Source: Henckelia pumila (taxonomy: Eukaryota; Streptophyta; Magnoliopsida; Lamiales; Gesneriaceae). From it: DNA of 64,000 nt. The stretch covers positions 21,991,425 through 22,055,424 of the forward strand of contig NC_133120.1 in the NCBI RefSeq assembly GCF_033568475.1, read 5' to 3'. The position numbers and the translations under genes are program-made. The notes under the pieces are model-generated. The model searched no databases and was not told the origin of the DNA. It was given only the letters and a program-made list of their open reading frames with translations. Each line of letters begins with the position of its first letter. The stretch's first letter is position 1. Below, in pieces: positions 35,113 to 47,088 of this stretch.

Positions 35113-36363
35113 GAATATATATATAATATATATACATGTTTTTGAACTTATTTAATTAAACAATAAAATCCCAATTAAGTTTAAATAATTAATTAAATCT
35201 AACTTGAACTCATTCTAGTCCACTAGTATATAATTATTCAACACTATATTAATTTGAGTTCTACAAGACTCAATAGTGTTTAATTAATTCAACACTTTAA
35301 CTAATTTAATTATTTGTACATTACAAAGTCTACTAGTATTAAATTAATTCAACTCTTGAATTAATTAATTAAGTTAAAAAAAAGTTTAGAAAATCATCAT
35401 TTTCATAAACTAATTATTTTAAGTCAACTTTTAATCTTGGAATACATTCACAAATTAAAAGTTACTTTTCCATTTATTCTCCAATTTAGAAGTCAAACTT
35501 CTAATTTATTTTACTTATAAACTCATTTATAAGTTGTTCAACACATTGAACTAATTTTAATGTCAACGGGATCTTGAAAGCTAATACTTGCGTGACCCTC
35601 AATGGTTCATTGATACAACTAGCAGTGGGTTCACATCTCCATGTGATTTGGGATCAACAAGTCCATTATATGAGCATACCTTATATAGCTCCATTCTTAT
35701 TGATCAACTCCTTGATAGTAAGAACGTCAGAAAACTCAAGTTTGATAGTACCCAACCAGTCATGTGAAACGTCTAGCAGCTTCTCTTACATGACTCTCTA
35801 GGTATCAAATGATAGTGCCTGCAAGAACTAATCAATTATGGTTAGCGTACAGTACGGTCCCTTCAACTCAAAAATCTCGATCTATTCGACAACCATTGGT
35901 TTATCGAGAATTGTCATTGAATCGATAACTATGTGTCATGTCGTAGTTGCATCAAAGGTGTAATTCAAGAAACCCCTTTCTTAATTACCACCTACTCTGA
36001 TCAGGGATTTCAAGCTACGTATGCATGAAATCACATAGGATATCCATACCCGTAGGTAAGCGGTGAATCCCCGACTGCAATGCATCGACTCCTATATGTT
36101 TTGTCACAACACCCAACATTGCCACCGGATGACCCCAGATGAGTCGGTAAACAAGTCAAAGTGAAGCACTAGCATATAGGGTCTCCATGTTGTCCCGGGT
36201 CATAAGGACTAATGGTGTACAATCATAAACTAGGACTTCTCCACTCGACAAGTGAGAACCACATGGAAAGTCCTTTAGGGAGGGTTGTTCAGTGCACTCT
36301 ACAAGGAGCACCTATTTGCATGCTTGGACATCTCCATGTCCCCTACCAATGAAACATGGTGCT

Positions 36364-37752
36364 TGATAAGTGTATTTTATACACTTAATTTATATATGAT
36401 TTTAATTGTTAATTGTTTGTTTCGAGCAGATTTATGTTGTGTTTTGTTGTTTTTGTGCTTGCAGAGAGTTATTGAAGTTATTTGAAAAATAGAAGAAAAA
36501 TGAGGAATTAAAATAATAAAAGAAAAGGAAAAGGAAAAGAAAAGAAAAGAAGAAAGAAGAGAAAAGAAAAAAAGAACGTACAGAGAAGGAATGGTGATGG
36601 GCTTTCTTTAATGGGCTCAGCGCTTGATTTAGCGCTAAAGAGGAGAGGAAGAAGAGATATCGTGCTTCAAGAGAATTGAATTCATGAAGCTCATGCGCGC
36701 CCGCGCGTGTCCTTGAGCGCCCGCCCCGATCGCTGCCATCTCAGATTTTTATTATTTCGGGAAATTTTTATGTGTTTGATTTTGTGGGCTTTTGTATGTG
36801 ATATATATAAGAGATTTTTGTCAGACTTAAGGAAGAGGCTGCCACACACACATTAACATATCAGAGAACAGCGTTGATCGTGAGATTTTTTGGGAAGAAT
36901 ATTCTGGAGCTTAATTGAAGAACGAAGACGGAGATCGATAGACCGGGCATGGCGTCGATGACGGATTTGTTTCTTTTATCTTTTATTTATTTTATTCTGA
37001 ATATGTTTGGATTTTTTTAACATGTTTTGTTTTATTCAGAATTTTATTATGAACTAATTTCTATAGTCTAGAGGTCGGATGGAACCTGGTGTAGACACTT
37101 TCATGAATTTTTGATTTTATTGAATTGAATTTCTTCTAGATTAATTTTTTTTTTCTAGAATTGATTGTCTTTACAATTATCTGATAAATAATTGATTTGT
37201 TATATTTATTTGAAATCTGGCACTCGGAAGAGGAGATTTTGAATAGGACCATTAGAAAATACACTGTTAATTATTTATATTGCTTGGGAGAGTATATAAT
37301 TTTAACAGAGCTTTTAAAAAGAACATTGTTTTGAATTGATCACTTACTGTAGATTCTTAATAGGGATATTGGAATTGAATTGTAGTTGATATATTTTATT
37401 CGGCACTCGGGAGAGGGAATAATACACTTAAGTGTTTTTGGCTATTAATTGACTGGAATTCATGAAGATTAATTAATTAGGATTGATTGTTGTTGAAACC
37501 AGGTGAAATCTATACCTCTAGACCTTTTTTACTCTGATTGATATTTATCTGAATATTTTGTGCGTGCTTTTAAACTCATTGATTATTTTATTTTTATGCT
37601 AATTTCTCAAAGTTTGATTTTCTAGATAAAGTTTAGACTATTTTAATTACAAGTACTGAATATTTTCATTTTACTCCCTGTGGGATCGTTATCTGATTTT
37701 ATCACTATATTAAAGCTTGACACTCGTACGCTTGCGAGGAATTTTCACAACA
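36364..37752 (+). repeat. 5' LTR of element H (1389 bp)
   Basis: TGATAAGTGTATTTTATACAC... to ...GAATTTTCACAACA. It contains an A/G-rich stretch (36480-36575), palindromes AGCGCTTGATTTAGCGCT (36619-36636) and GCGCGCCCGCGCG (about 36695-36707), then a TATA-like TATATATAAG at 36802-36811. It differs from the 3' LTR by roughly 4-6% by eye. Confidence 0.95.
36619..36731 (+). promoter_or_regulatory. palindromic G/C cluster in U3 of element H, upstream of TATA
   Basis: AGCGCT...AGCGCT inverted words, then GCGCGCCCGCGCGTG and GAGCGCCCGCCCCGATCG, ending about 70 bases before TATATATAAG (36802-36811). The 3' LTR copy repeats it at about 45650-45750. Confidence 0.7.
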
Positions 37753-37758
37753 AGTTTT

Positions 37759-37776
37759 TGGCGCCGTTGCCGGGGA
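37759..37776 (+). other. primer binding site of element H (tRNA-Asp type)
   Basis: TGGCGCCGTTGCCGGGGA, the exact Athila-group primer site, lies 6 bases after the 5' LTR. Confidence 0.92.
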
Positions 37777-37891
37777 GTAAATTTTGATTATTTTTTAGTC
37801 TTGTTACCAATTATTCTAGATTTTAATTTAAAGTTTTTTTTATTTTATTTTAAGTTACTAATTAATTTCATCTTATTTTTAATTACAGTAT

Positions 37892-39845
37892 ATGCGACGA
37901 TCTCAAAGTGTGAATTCTCTACTTTTTGATCCGGAGATCGAACGAACTGCACGTGCTTTAAGAAGAGCTAGAAGAGAAGAAATTGAAAGAATGGCTGAAG
38001 AAGAAGCACAACAAGCTCCCTTGGTGCCAATCAGAGACCACTTCAGACCGACGATAAAGGCTCACTATTCTGGAATCGCTCGAGGGACCATTAACGCCAA
38101 CAATTTTGAACTGAAGCCAGCGTTAATCAACATGGTTCAACAGAGCCAATTTAATGGGAGCACCACTGCTGATCCTCACCTACACCTACGCACCTTTTTG
38201 GAGACCGATACGGTAAAAATTAATGGTGTGTCTGAGAATATTATTCGTTTACGCTTGTTTCCGTTTTCTCTCAGGGATCAAGCAATGAGTTGGTTGCAGT
38301 CACTGCAGCTTGGAAGTATCACTACTTGGGAGGGGATGGTAAAAAAATTTCTTGCGAAATATTTTCCTCCTGCCAAATCCACCCAACTGAAGATTGAAAT
38401 CAGCACTTTCAGGCAGATGGACACTGAACAACTCTATGAGGCGTGGGAAAGGTACAAATAATTACTTAGACGTTGTCCTAACCACAACTTTGCAGATTGG
38501 GAACAGATCGAGTGGTTTTACAATGGACTAAATGCGCCTACAAGGATGAATGTGGATTCTGCTTCTGGAGGGACAATTTTTGCAAAGGACCCCGCTCAAG
38601 CCTATGATATGCTGGAACAGATGACGGTCAATAGCTTTCAATGGTCATCTGAGCGTATGAGAGTAAAGAAGCCAGCTGGAGTGTATGCAGTGGACCCTCT
38701 CACATCCATCACTGCCCAATTATCTGCACTAACTACACAGGTAGCTTCTTTGAATAAGATTAATGTTGCAGATTCAATTGGAGCCGAAGGATCACATACC
38801 CCAGAGGAAGTTAATTATATTAATCCTAATGGCTACCGAGGTTATGGAGCTTACAGAGGTAATCCCGTTCCCAATACTTATCACCCTAATTTGCGGAATA
38901 ATGAAAATTTTTCATATGATAACAATACTAATAAGGGTGATGGTAAGTTGTCTTTGGAGGATGTGGTTAGTACCTTTGTGCAGGAATCAGGTAAGAGGAT
39001 GTCGAGAACTGAGTCTCGCCTTGACAGCTTGGAGACGCACATGGCCAACATGGGCGCAGTGTTGCAGTCCATGGAGACTAGCATTGGGCAGTTGGCGAAT
39101 GCACTAAAGGATAATAACAGAGGCTAGTTTCCGAGCAACACTGAGGTCAATCCCAAGGAGCAGTGCAATGCCATCGAGTTAAGGAGTGGCAAAGAAGTTG
39201 GAGTCCAAATCCCTACTGTTGCGGAGAAGAAATTTGAGGAAAAAGTAGTGGAGAAAGAGAAGGAGCCTGAACCTGACTCGAAACCGATGTACAAGCCTAC
39301 ACTCCCCTACCCACAAAGGTTCAAGAAGAAGGCGTTGGATGAGCAGTTTTTCAAGTTCTTGGAAATTGTCAAGAAAATTCACATCAACATCCCCTTTGCT
39401 GAAGCTTTGGATCAAATGACGAATTATGCGAAGTTCATCAAGGAGGTGATGTCCAAGAAGAGGAGGCTGCTAGAGAACGAGGTGGTGAATTTAACAGAAG
39501 AGTGCAGTGCGGTGCTACAAAAGAAGATGCCACAGAAACTTAAAGATCCAGGGAGTTTTACTATTCCTTGCACTATTGGTTCATCTTATTTTAATAATTC
39601 ACTTTGCAGTCTAGGAGCTAGCATTAATTTAATGCCTTTGTCTATTTTCAGGAGCTTAGGACATGGTGAGGTGAAGCCCAAAATTATCGCATTGCAGTTG
39701 GCTGATAGATCGATTACATATCCGCTTGGAATTACTGAAGATGTTCTGGTAAAAATAGATAAATTTATTTTTCTTGCGGATTTTGTTGTGCTAGATATGG
39801 TGGAGGATACAAATATGCCACTGATATTGGGGAGACCATTCCTGG
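37892..39845 (+). pseudogene. Athila-like gag-protease of element H, first part
   Basis: One frame from ATG 37892 (MRRSQSVNSLLFDPEIER) with two in-frame stops: TAA 38459-38461 and TAG 39125-39127 (CAG in relatives). Gag core: FNGSTTADPHLHLRTFLE, RLFPFSLRDQAMSWLQSL and ITTWEGMVKKFLAKYFPP. I see no CCHC knuckle. Then INIPFAEALDQMTNYAKFIKE and the protease region LCSLGASINLMPLSIFRSL, where the catalytic Asp of the usual CDLGASIN motif is Ser. It ends at LILGRPFL, interrupted by solo LTR I (39846). Confidence 0.88.
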
Positions 39846-42510
39846 TGTAACACCCGATATTTTTAATACGTAAATCCGCATGCATAATTAGGGAATTTAA
39901 TTATTTAAATTTTTTATTTATGGGTTAAATAATTATGTGAATTATTTGTGCATGATTTAAGTGATTTTTAAGCATTTAACCCATAATTAGTGATTTTCAC
40001 GATTTATGGAAATTAATTGTTTTGATCGCGTTGACGGGACCGTGGACGGATGAGATGACAACTTTCTATCCAAATTATTTTATGAGTTTTTTAGAGCCCA
40101 AAAATATTATTTTGAGTTTTATTTCCTCAATATTTTTAGTATTTAGTTTTATATAATTTTAGGAGTCCGTTTTTATTCAAAATAAGCCAAAATAGTGACT
40201 TTTAATTATTTTTAAAATTCCCTTAATTATGTATTTCGGGATTTTTAAATTTATTATCAGATTTTAATTGTTAGTTAGAGTTTTTAAGTTATATATTTTA
40301 AATTTAATATCCTTTTTAATATTTTCAATTATCCTAAAACCTATTTTAATTAAAAACTTAAACCTAAACCTATCCTACCCAAACCCTTCAACCGATCACT
40401 CACTCACTCAGCCGCCTCCATCAGTTTCTCACCCCCATCTCCATCGTGTTCTTCAAGTTCTTCAGCCTCCATAGCTCGATTTTGAAGCTTCCAAGTCGGT
40501 TGTCATCGCTCCGTCGTCCCGGAATCGTTCTACGCACTCCTTTCTCTTCAAACTACGGTGCAAGGCATGATTCTTTCCCTATTTTCGTGCCTATCAGATA
40601 TTTTAGTGTGTGTATTGTGTATGCATCAAAAACTTTCAAGAATTTTCAGAAAAAGTTTCGGCTTTCATGAAGTTTGTGGCTTGTAGTGTGATTTTGATTG
40701 TCATGCTCATGTTTCTTAGCCATGGTTGCGTCTAGGCTGCTGGTCAAGGTCCCTAGGAGGTATAAGGTGAGTCTAGGCTCGATTGGCTTGGATGGTTCAA
40801 GCCAAAAGTGCCTAGAATTGGAGCTGGTTCGATCGGGCTCCCTTGGTGCGCAGATTAGGGTTTTGAGAAGGGGGGGCTCGGTGAGGAGGTCCAGGCTGCA
40901 TGGGGCTGGGGGCTGGGGCAGGTTAGGTCCGCCCAGACGTGGGCTACGCCTGGGCGGCGGCGCTCCGGCCAGGGGCGGCCGGAGTAGGCCGGCAGCAGCC
41001 ACGGAGTGGCTGCTGCTCACGGCCGCAGCCGAGACGGGGATAGGGCGACCGGTCCTAGGGTTCTAAGTGCTTTCCGGGTCGGGTCATGGGTCCGGGTTGA
41101 TTTCAGTAAGTCATGGGTCAAGTCTAGTGGGTCCGGGTCCGGGTTAAGTTAGTCGGGCTCGGGTATTTTATTTTTAAGTTAATTATTAAGTTAAAGTGTT
41201 TTAATTGGGCTAATTAGATTAATTAAATTAATGGGCTACATTTAAGTTTCTTAATGGGCTTGAATAATTATTTTAAGTTAGTCCAATAATTTTTATGGGC
41301 TTTGGAGCCCACGGAAATTATTGGGCCTGTCTTTGGGCTTTTAGGCCCATTGGGCCAGATTAAGTTGTTATTGGGCCAAGTATGTGCTAATGGGCTTTAA
41401 TTGATTTATTGGGCTTAGAAAGGTGTTAATGGGTTTAAGTATGTTAATGGGCCAGTCTCAATATTAATAGGCCAGAATTTAAGAAAATGGGCTTGAGTGT
41501 TAGGGCCAGCAGTTCAGGACAACCCATGAGAAATTGCATGTGTCCTGAATATATATTTAATTATTTTTATGCATGGAAGTTATTTTTAATATTTATATGT
41601 TAGTATGAAATTAAATTAAATATATATGAAGGACACACATTTTATTTAAGTACATGCATTCATGAAATAATTTTTATGCATGATTTAATGTTTAAGGTTG
41701 AGCAAAAGAAAATAATTTTATGTTGGAAGTTGAAGTAGTGTGACATTTTAAGGGGGATTCGTCCCCATATGTGAACTATTGAAGGACAGTTTACTACCAA
41801 TTTAAGAGGTGATTCGTCACCGCCACGTACGTTGGTTACCACGCTGATCAGTATTTAATGTATGTATTTAAGGTTACACTATGGATACAACCATGCGATG
41901 TTAGAAAATACTTTGCTCAACAATATTTATGTATTATTATGATATTTAAGTTTAATTTAAGTTTATGTTATGTTCATGATATTTTTAAGCATGCTCATTC
42001 ATGTATATGTTATGTATTAGTATTAAAGTGATTTAAATTATTTTAAACCCTTGTTATGTTAGCATGTTGGGCCTCTAGGCTCACTACACTGGTATGGTGC
42101 AGGTGAGTACGTAGAGGAGGACGTAGTACCCACCGGCGGCGAGGACCTATGAGCGGACATGCAGTGACCCCGTGACCGTTGTCTGAGTCTATATGCATGT
42201 TTTGAATATTTTATTATGTTACACATTTTTACTTATTTTCAGTAAATTGACACTATTGTATGTTTTTATTCAAATATTTTCAGTGCATGCAAATTTTATT
42301 TATTTTGCTTATGTCAGTATTTTATTAAATGTTAGACTCAGATATTTAATTTATTAAAGGTTGTTTTTATTTAAGTTATTTATTTTAAAATCTATTTATT
42401 CTGTGCATATATGTATGGGCATGTATGTACATCTATTTTACTTAGTTTTATTTTAAAAATAAATAAAATTCCGCATATTTATTTATATTTAGAGTGTTAG
42501 GGTCGTTTCA
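39846..42510 (+). mobile_element. solo gypsy LTR 'I' (2665 bp), target duplication CCTGG
   Basis: It starts TGTAACACCCGATATTTT and ends GTTAGGGTCGTTTCA, flanked by CCTGG at 39841-39845 and 42511-42515. Same family as the 5' LTR of element L (51690-54330): shared start, the TGGACGGA word, the GGGCTACGYCTGGGCGG segment and the CCTAGGCTCACTAC region. Short open frames inside it (for example near 40698-41066) are not supported as genes. Confidence 0.93.
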
Positions 42511-42805
42511 CCTGGCCACTGCGGATACCAAGATCGAAGTCAAGAAGGGTGAATTATCTATGGGTGTGGAAGGCGAGAGAGTGATTTTCAACTTATTCAC
42601 GAAAGCACCCAATCCACCCATAAAAGAACTGTGCTTAATTGAACCGATTGTGAAGTTGGAGAGCTGTCCAAGAGCTGATTTTGAGGTTGAATCAAAGAGT
42701 AAAGCGCCAAATTTATCGACGAAGAAGGCCACGAAAAAGAGAGCAAAATTTAAAAGGCGGTTTGTGAAATTTATTTGGCGAGTAAAGGAGAAATGGAAGA
42801 TCTAA
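42511..42805 (+). pseudogene. gag-protease of element H, final part
   Basis: The frame resumes after the solo LTR with ATADTKIEVKKGELSMGVEG (usual text after GRPFL), then a basic tail (KKATKKRAKFKRR) and TAA at 42803-42805. It is followed by GCGCTACTTGGGAGGCAACCC, a sequence commonly found after truncated Athila gag-protease frames. Confidence 0.85.
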
Positions 42806-45386
42806 CACCGGTGAAAGTCGGGCTGACGTAAAACCAAGCGCTACTTGGGAGGCAACCCAAGCATTTTCTTTTATTTGCTTTTATTTTTAGTTTATTTAAT
42901 TTTTTGTTATTAATTTTTTTTAAGTATTTTTATTTTAAATTTGTGAGCTTAATTTTGGTTAATTTTCAAAAAATTTCAGGCTACAGAAATCTCAATTCGA
43001 GGAGAGGGTGCGCCCATCCCATTAATCGAGCACCCGCGCGATACCCTATACAAAATTGGAGTTGTTTTGCAAATTAGAGGCGCGCCCGCGCTTCCTCTTT
43101 GCTTCACTGATGCACGAACAGCGCTCCAACACGCACAATCGCTACTAAACAGCGCTAATCAAAGCGCTATCACGCATTCCTACCTTGCGCCAACACAATC
43201 ACCAACCGCGCAGACCATCAGCGCTTAATCAAGCGCAATCGCGCTACCAACTCCACCATCTGCGCTTCAACCTGCGCTAACGCGCGTCCCACCCTCCCCA
43301 ACCGCGAAACCATCTGCGCAAACAAACATCACCATCAGCGCCTTCATCATGCGCTAACGTGCTAAACCTTGCGCGAACAACCCTGCAGCAGCCTCCCCAT
43401 GTGCGTTAGCTCTCACACTTGCGCCAACCAGCTCCCCAACATGGTACATTTGTGCGCTATCGCACCATTGCAGCAGCTCTCACATGACAGCAACACTCCA
43501 CCTAGCAGCACAAAACACTCCTTGCACGAGCTTACAAACATGCAACATACTTGCGCCTTTGAGCATACAAATGACAAGTCGAGATAACATTCTTCTCGAT
43601 TGTTTTGGGTTTCACTTTTGTGCCTTAACCGTGTGCATGTTCTCTTTTCAGATTAAAATGGATGTGGTCGTTGCTTATCACCTCCTCTCCAATGGTTGCG
43701 ATTGCGGTTGCAAGTTATTTTAATGGAAATTTTAATCACATCGAGTACTGATGCTTGATGGATGTCGAAGGTATGAGTCCTTTGTTCGTTTTCTTGTTTT
43801 TAATCATTAGGGACAATGATTACATTAAGTTTGGAGGGTGAATTAGTGTTTGATTTAGTAGTTGGTTAATTATGTGTGCTGCATAGATAAAAATTTTTGT
43901 TGAATTTATTTGTTGTGAGTTGAGTTGAAAAGAAGTCGAGAAATAATTGGATGCATGGCTGATGAAAAAAATTTTTTGTGCTATAACTGAAATCCATGAT
44001 TGTCTACCTATCTGACAAAATATTTTTGAAAAAATGGAACCAATTGAATGAACAATTTCCTATATACTCTTTGATTAATGCTTGAATATGATTTTTGAGA
44101 CATACAGACATAAATATGATTGAGGCATTGTCTGAGATTTTGGGCCTGAATTTTATTGAAAAAATCTACCCTTAGTTGCCTATTTGAGCCTACACGTATA
44201 TGAGTACATTGAGGTACAAAAATCTGAATTTTTGTTGAAAATCATCGTTTACTGCTGATGATTATTCTTTTATGCACTGATTGATATTTGTATGATTTAA
44301 TTGTGGATTGAGACTTGTCTAGAACTAGTTCAGACACTCTTCGAGGCGAAATACGGGCAAAAACTATGATTAGGAATGATTTAGGCGATTTTTCTGAATT
44401 CGTTTGAGCCTTTCAAGCTACCTATTTATATATGTTATCCCTAGTACCTTGTTTGAGATTTATTGAAAATCGAATGGCATGCGTGTAAACGTGTGATAAA
44501 ACCCCCATTCATCATTTTTTTTCAAGGTTCTACATTGACTACCTGAATAGCCTAAACACTAATTCCTACCTTTAAGGGAGTAATTTGAATGCTAAAATGT
44601 TATATGCTTCTAGTTTTATTTGTGAAAAATGGAATGGTGTGGTGGATGAATTGAAAAGATGAAAAGAGGTAGTAGAAAAAGAGTTGAAAGAGTTGTGAAA
44701 AGAAATAAAAAAATTTGTGAAAGAAGTTATGAGAAGTTAAAAAATCACTAAAGTGAAAATAAGTGTGAAATTGTGAATGAAAAGGAGTTGAAATTAGAAT
44801 TAAGCATAAGTATAAATTACTCCTTATTTTTGAATTCTTATCTTTCGTTTTTAGCCATAAGCCAGACCTTACATTACAAGCTAATTAAGTCTTATTGACC
44901 GAGTCTCAGTTGCCCAATATACTAGTGGAGAAGAGTTGCGAGAATTTAGCCTATGGACTGTTGATTGATGCTTTTAATGATTATGAATTTTGATCTAAAC
45001 ACTTGCACACTATTATTTTTTGCATTTACCTGATTGTGAGTATTTTTGATTTTATATCCTATATTTGATCTTATGCTACCTTGAAAAGTCCTCATGATCT
45101 ATGAATGTTTGAATTGAACTTGGATAAGGGTGTTTTGAACGTGAGTTGCGGAGATTGTGAGTTTATGCGGTTATTTTGTTATGACTGAAAACTTTCATGT
45201 GTTAGTAGGTTGGATGGGATTGGATTTGATTTTTTTTGAAATCATTGCTAAGACCATTGCTTCATAATATTTCTTGACTATCATTGTTTATTTTTTGGTT
45301 GTTGGTTTTTGAGTCTTTAGAGTTTTTGAAATTTAATTTTGAATAGTTTTGCTCCGGACTAGCAAAAGTCTAAGTTTGGAGGTATT
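42806..45386 (+). other. long non-coding interior of element H where pol would be
   Basis: No RT, RNase H or integrase motif in any frame. 43000-43400 is an array of GCGC/AGCGCT words (next entry). 43400-45386 is A/T-rich, ending with a weak purine tract before the 3' LTR (AGTCTAAGTTTGGAGGTATT, 45368-45387). Confidence 0.75.
43000..43400 (+). repeat. internal GCGC/AGCGCT word array of element H
   Basis: About 25 GCGC-containing words, many as the palindrome AGCGCT, recur every 10-25 bases (for example GGCGCGCCCGCGC near 43079-43091). The region is far more G/C-rich than its surroundings and uses the same words as the element's U3 cluster at 36619-36731. It has no steady repeat period and no open frame of note. 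Confidence 0.75.
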
Positions 45387-46773
45387 TGATAAGTGTATTT
45401 TATACACTTAATTTATATATGATTTTAATTGTTAATTATTTGTTTCGAGCAGATTTATGTTGTGTTTTGTTGTTTTTGTGCTTGCAGAGAATTATTGAAG
45501 TTATTTGAAAAATAGAAGAAAAATGAGGAATTAAAAGAATAAAAGAAAAGGAAAAGGAAAAGAAAAGAAGAAAGAAGAAAAAAGAAGAAAAGAACGTATA
45601 GAGAAAGAACAGTAATGGGCTTTCTTTAATGGGCCAAACATCAGCGCTTGATTTAGCGCTAAAGAGGAGAGGAAGAAGAGCTATCAAGCTTCAAGAGAAT
45701 TGAATTCCAGAAGTTCATGCGTGCCCGCGCGTGTCCTTGAGCGCCCGCCCCGATCGCTGCCATCTCGGATTTTTATTATTTCGGGCAATTTTTATGGGCT
45801 TGATTTTGTGGGCTTTTGTATGTGATATATATATGAGATTTTTGTCAGACTTAAGGAAGAGGCCGCCACACACACATTAACATATCAGAGAACAGAGTTG
45901 ATCGTGAGATTTTCTGGGAAGAATATTCTGGAGTTTAATTGAAGAATGAAGACGGAGATCGATAGACCGGACACGGCGTCGACGACAGATTTGTTTCTTT
46001 TATCTTTTATTTATTTTATTCTGAATATGTTTGGATTTTTGAACATGTTTTGTTTTATTCAGAATTTTATTATGAAACTAATTTTTATAGTCTAGAGGTC
46101 GGATGGAACCTGTTGTAGACACTTTCATGAATTTTTGATTTTATTGAATTGAATTTTTTCTAGATTAATTTTTTTTCTAGAATTGATTGTCTTTTCAATT
46201 ATCTGATCAATAATTGATTTGTTATATTTATTTGAAATCTGAAACTCGGGAAAGGAGATTTTGAATAGGACCATTAGAAAATACACTGTTAATTATTTAT
46301 ATTGATCGGGAGAGTATATAATTTTAACAGAGCTTTCAAAAAGAACATTGTTTTGAATTTATCACTGCATGTAGATTCTTAATAGGGATATTGAAATTGA
46401 ATTGTAGTTTATATATTTTATTCGGCACTCGGGAGAGGGAATAATACACTTAAGTGTTCTTGGCTATTAATTGACTGGAATTAATGAAGATTAATTAATT
46501 AGGATTGATTGTTGTTGAAACCAGGTGAAATCTATGCCTCTAGACCATTTTTCCTCTGATTGATATTTATCTGAATATTGTGTGCGTGCTTTTAAACTCA
46601 TTGATTATTTTATTTTTATGCAAATTTCTCAAAGTTTTATTTTCTAGATAAAGTTTAGACTATTTTAATTACAAGTACTGAATATTTCATTTTACTCCCT
46701 GTGGGATCGATATATGATTTTATCACTATATTAAAACTTGACACTCGTACGCTTGCGAGGAATTTTCACAACA
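45387..46773 (+). repeat. 3' LTR of element H (1387 bp)
   Basis: Same ends as the 5' LTR; followed by GTACT (46774-46778). Confidence 0.95.
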
Positions 46774-47088
46774 GTACTCACATCGCAAATACTAGTCTCA
46801 AGCTCGAGCGGCCTTTATCCTTCTTTATGGAGGCTGAATCGACTTGGAAAAATTTAGAATATAAAGTATTCCAAATATGAGTTTCATGATAGTCATCAAA
46901 TGACCATCTCATATTTTTTCTACTATTTGTATAATCAAGGGCTTTATCTATGTAGCTAGCATGGGTATAAAGATAAAGATGTGCGAAATTAAATAATGTC
47001 AAATATTAATAAAATAAAGATTGTCATGCAAGAGTTCTCTCAAGGACCATCAACCAACACAATGGCTCGACGGGCACCTACTCTAACA

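Larger units (their letters stand above)
36364..46773 (+). mobile_element. complete non-autonomous Athila-like element H (10410 bp), gag/protease only
   Basis: LTRs at 36364-37752 and 45387-46773, tRNA-Asp-type primer site, one gag-protease frame with nonsense changes, and no RT, RNase H or integrase anywhere before the 3' LTR. Target duplication GTGCT (36359-36363) / GTACT (46774-46778), one mismatch. Solo LTR I is nested at 39846-42510. The architecture fits the class called TR-GAG (terminal-repeat retrotransposon with GAG), which depends on enzymes from relatives. Confidence 0.9.
34505..47088 (-). mobile_element. solo Ty1/copia LTR 'G' in two parts (34505-36363 and 46779-47088), target duplication GTGTG
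   Basis: Plus-strand ends are TGTTGGAGTTTGG and GGGCACCTACTCTAACA; read on the minus strand it is the same family as the copia LTR at 48533-50439. GTGTG flanks it at 34500-34504 and 47089-47093. Element H is inserted in it. A (TA)n microsatellite lies at about 35079-35109. Oddly, the left flank is gypsy gag (F) and the right flank is copia RT (J). Confidence 0.85.

Noticed and set aside
36480..36580. A/G-rich tract in LTR of H as a polypurine tract
   Set aside because: It lies inside the LTR and is duplicated in the 3' LTR (45500-45600), so it is U3 sequence, not the plus-strand primer.
40698..41066. G/C-rich 122-residue plus-strand frame and its minus-strand shadow (40646-41020)
   Set aside because: Lies within solo LTR I; the equivalent segment of LTR L (52508-52851) shows the same G/C-rich text without a conserved frame.
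44480..45380. Possible remnant of pol in element H
   Set aside because: I scanned all frames for RT (FxDD, LTNAP), RNase H (TDAS) and integrase (SDRD) words and found none.
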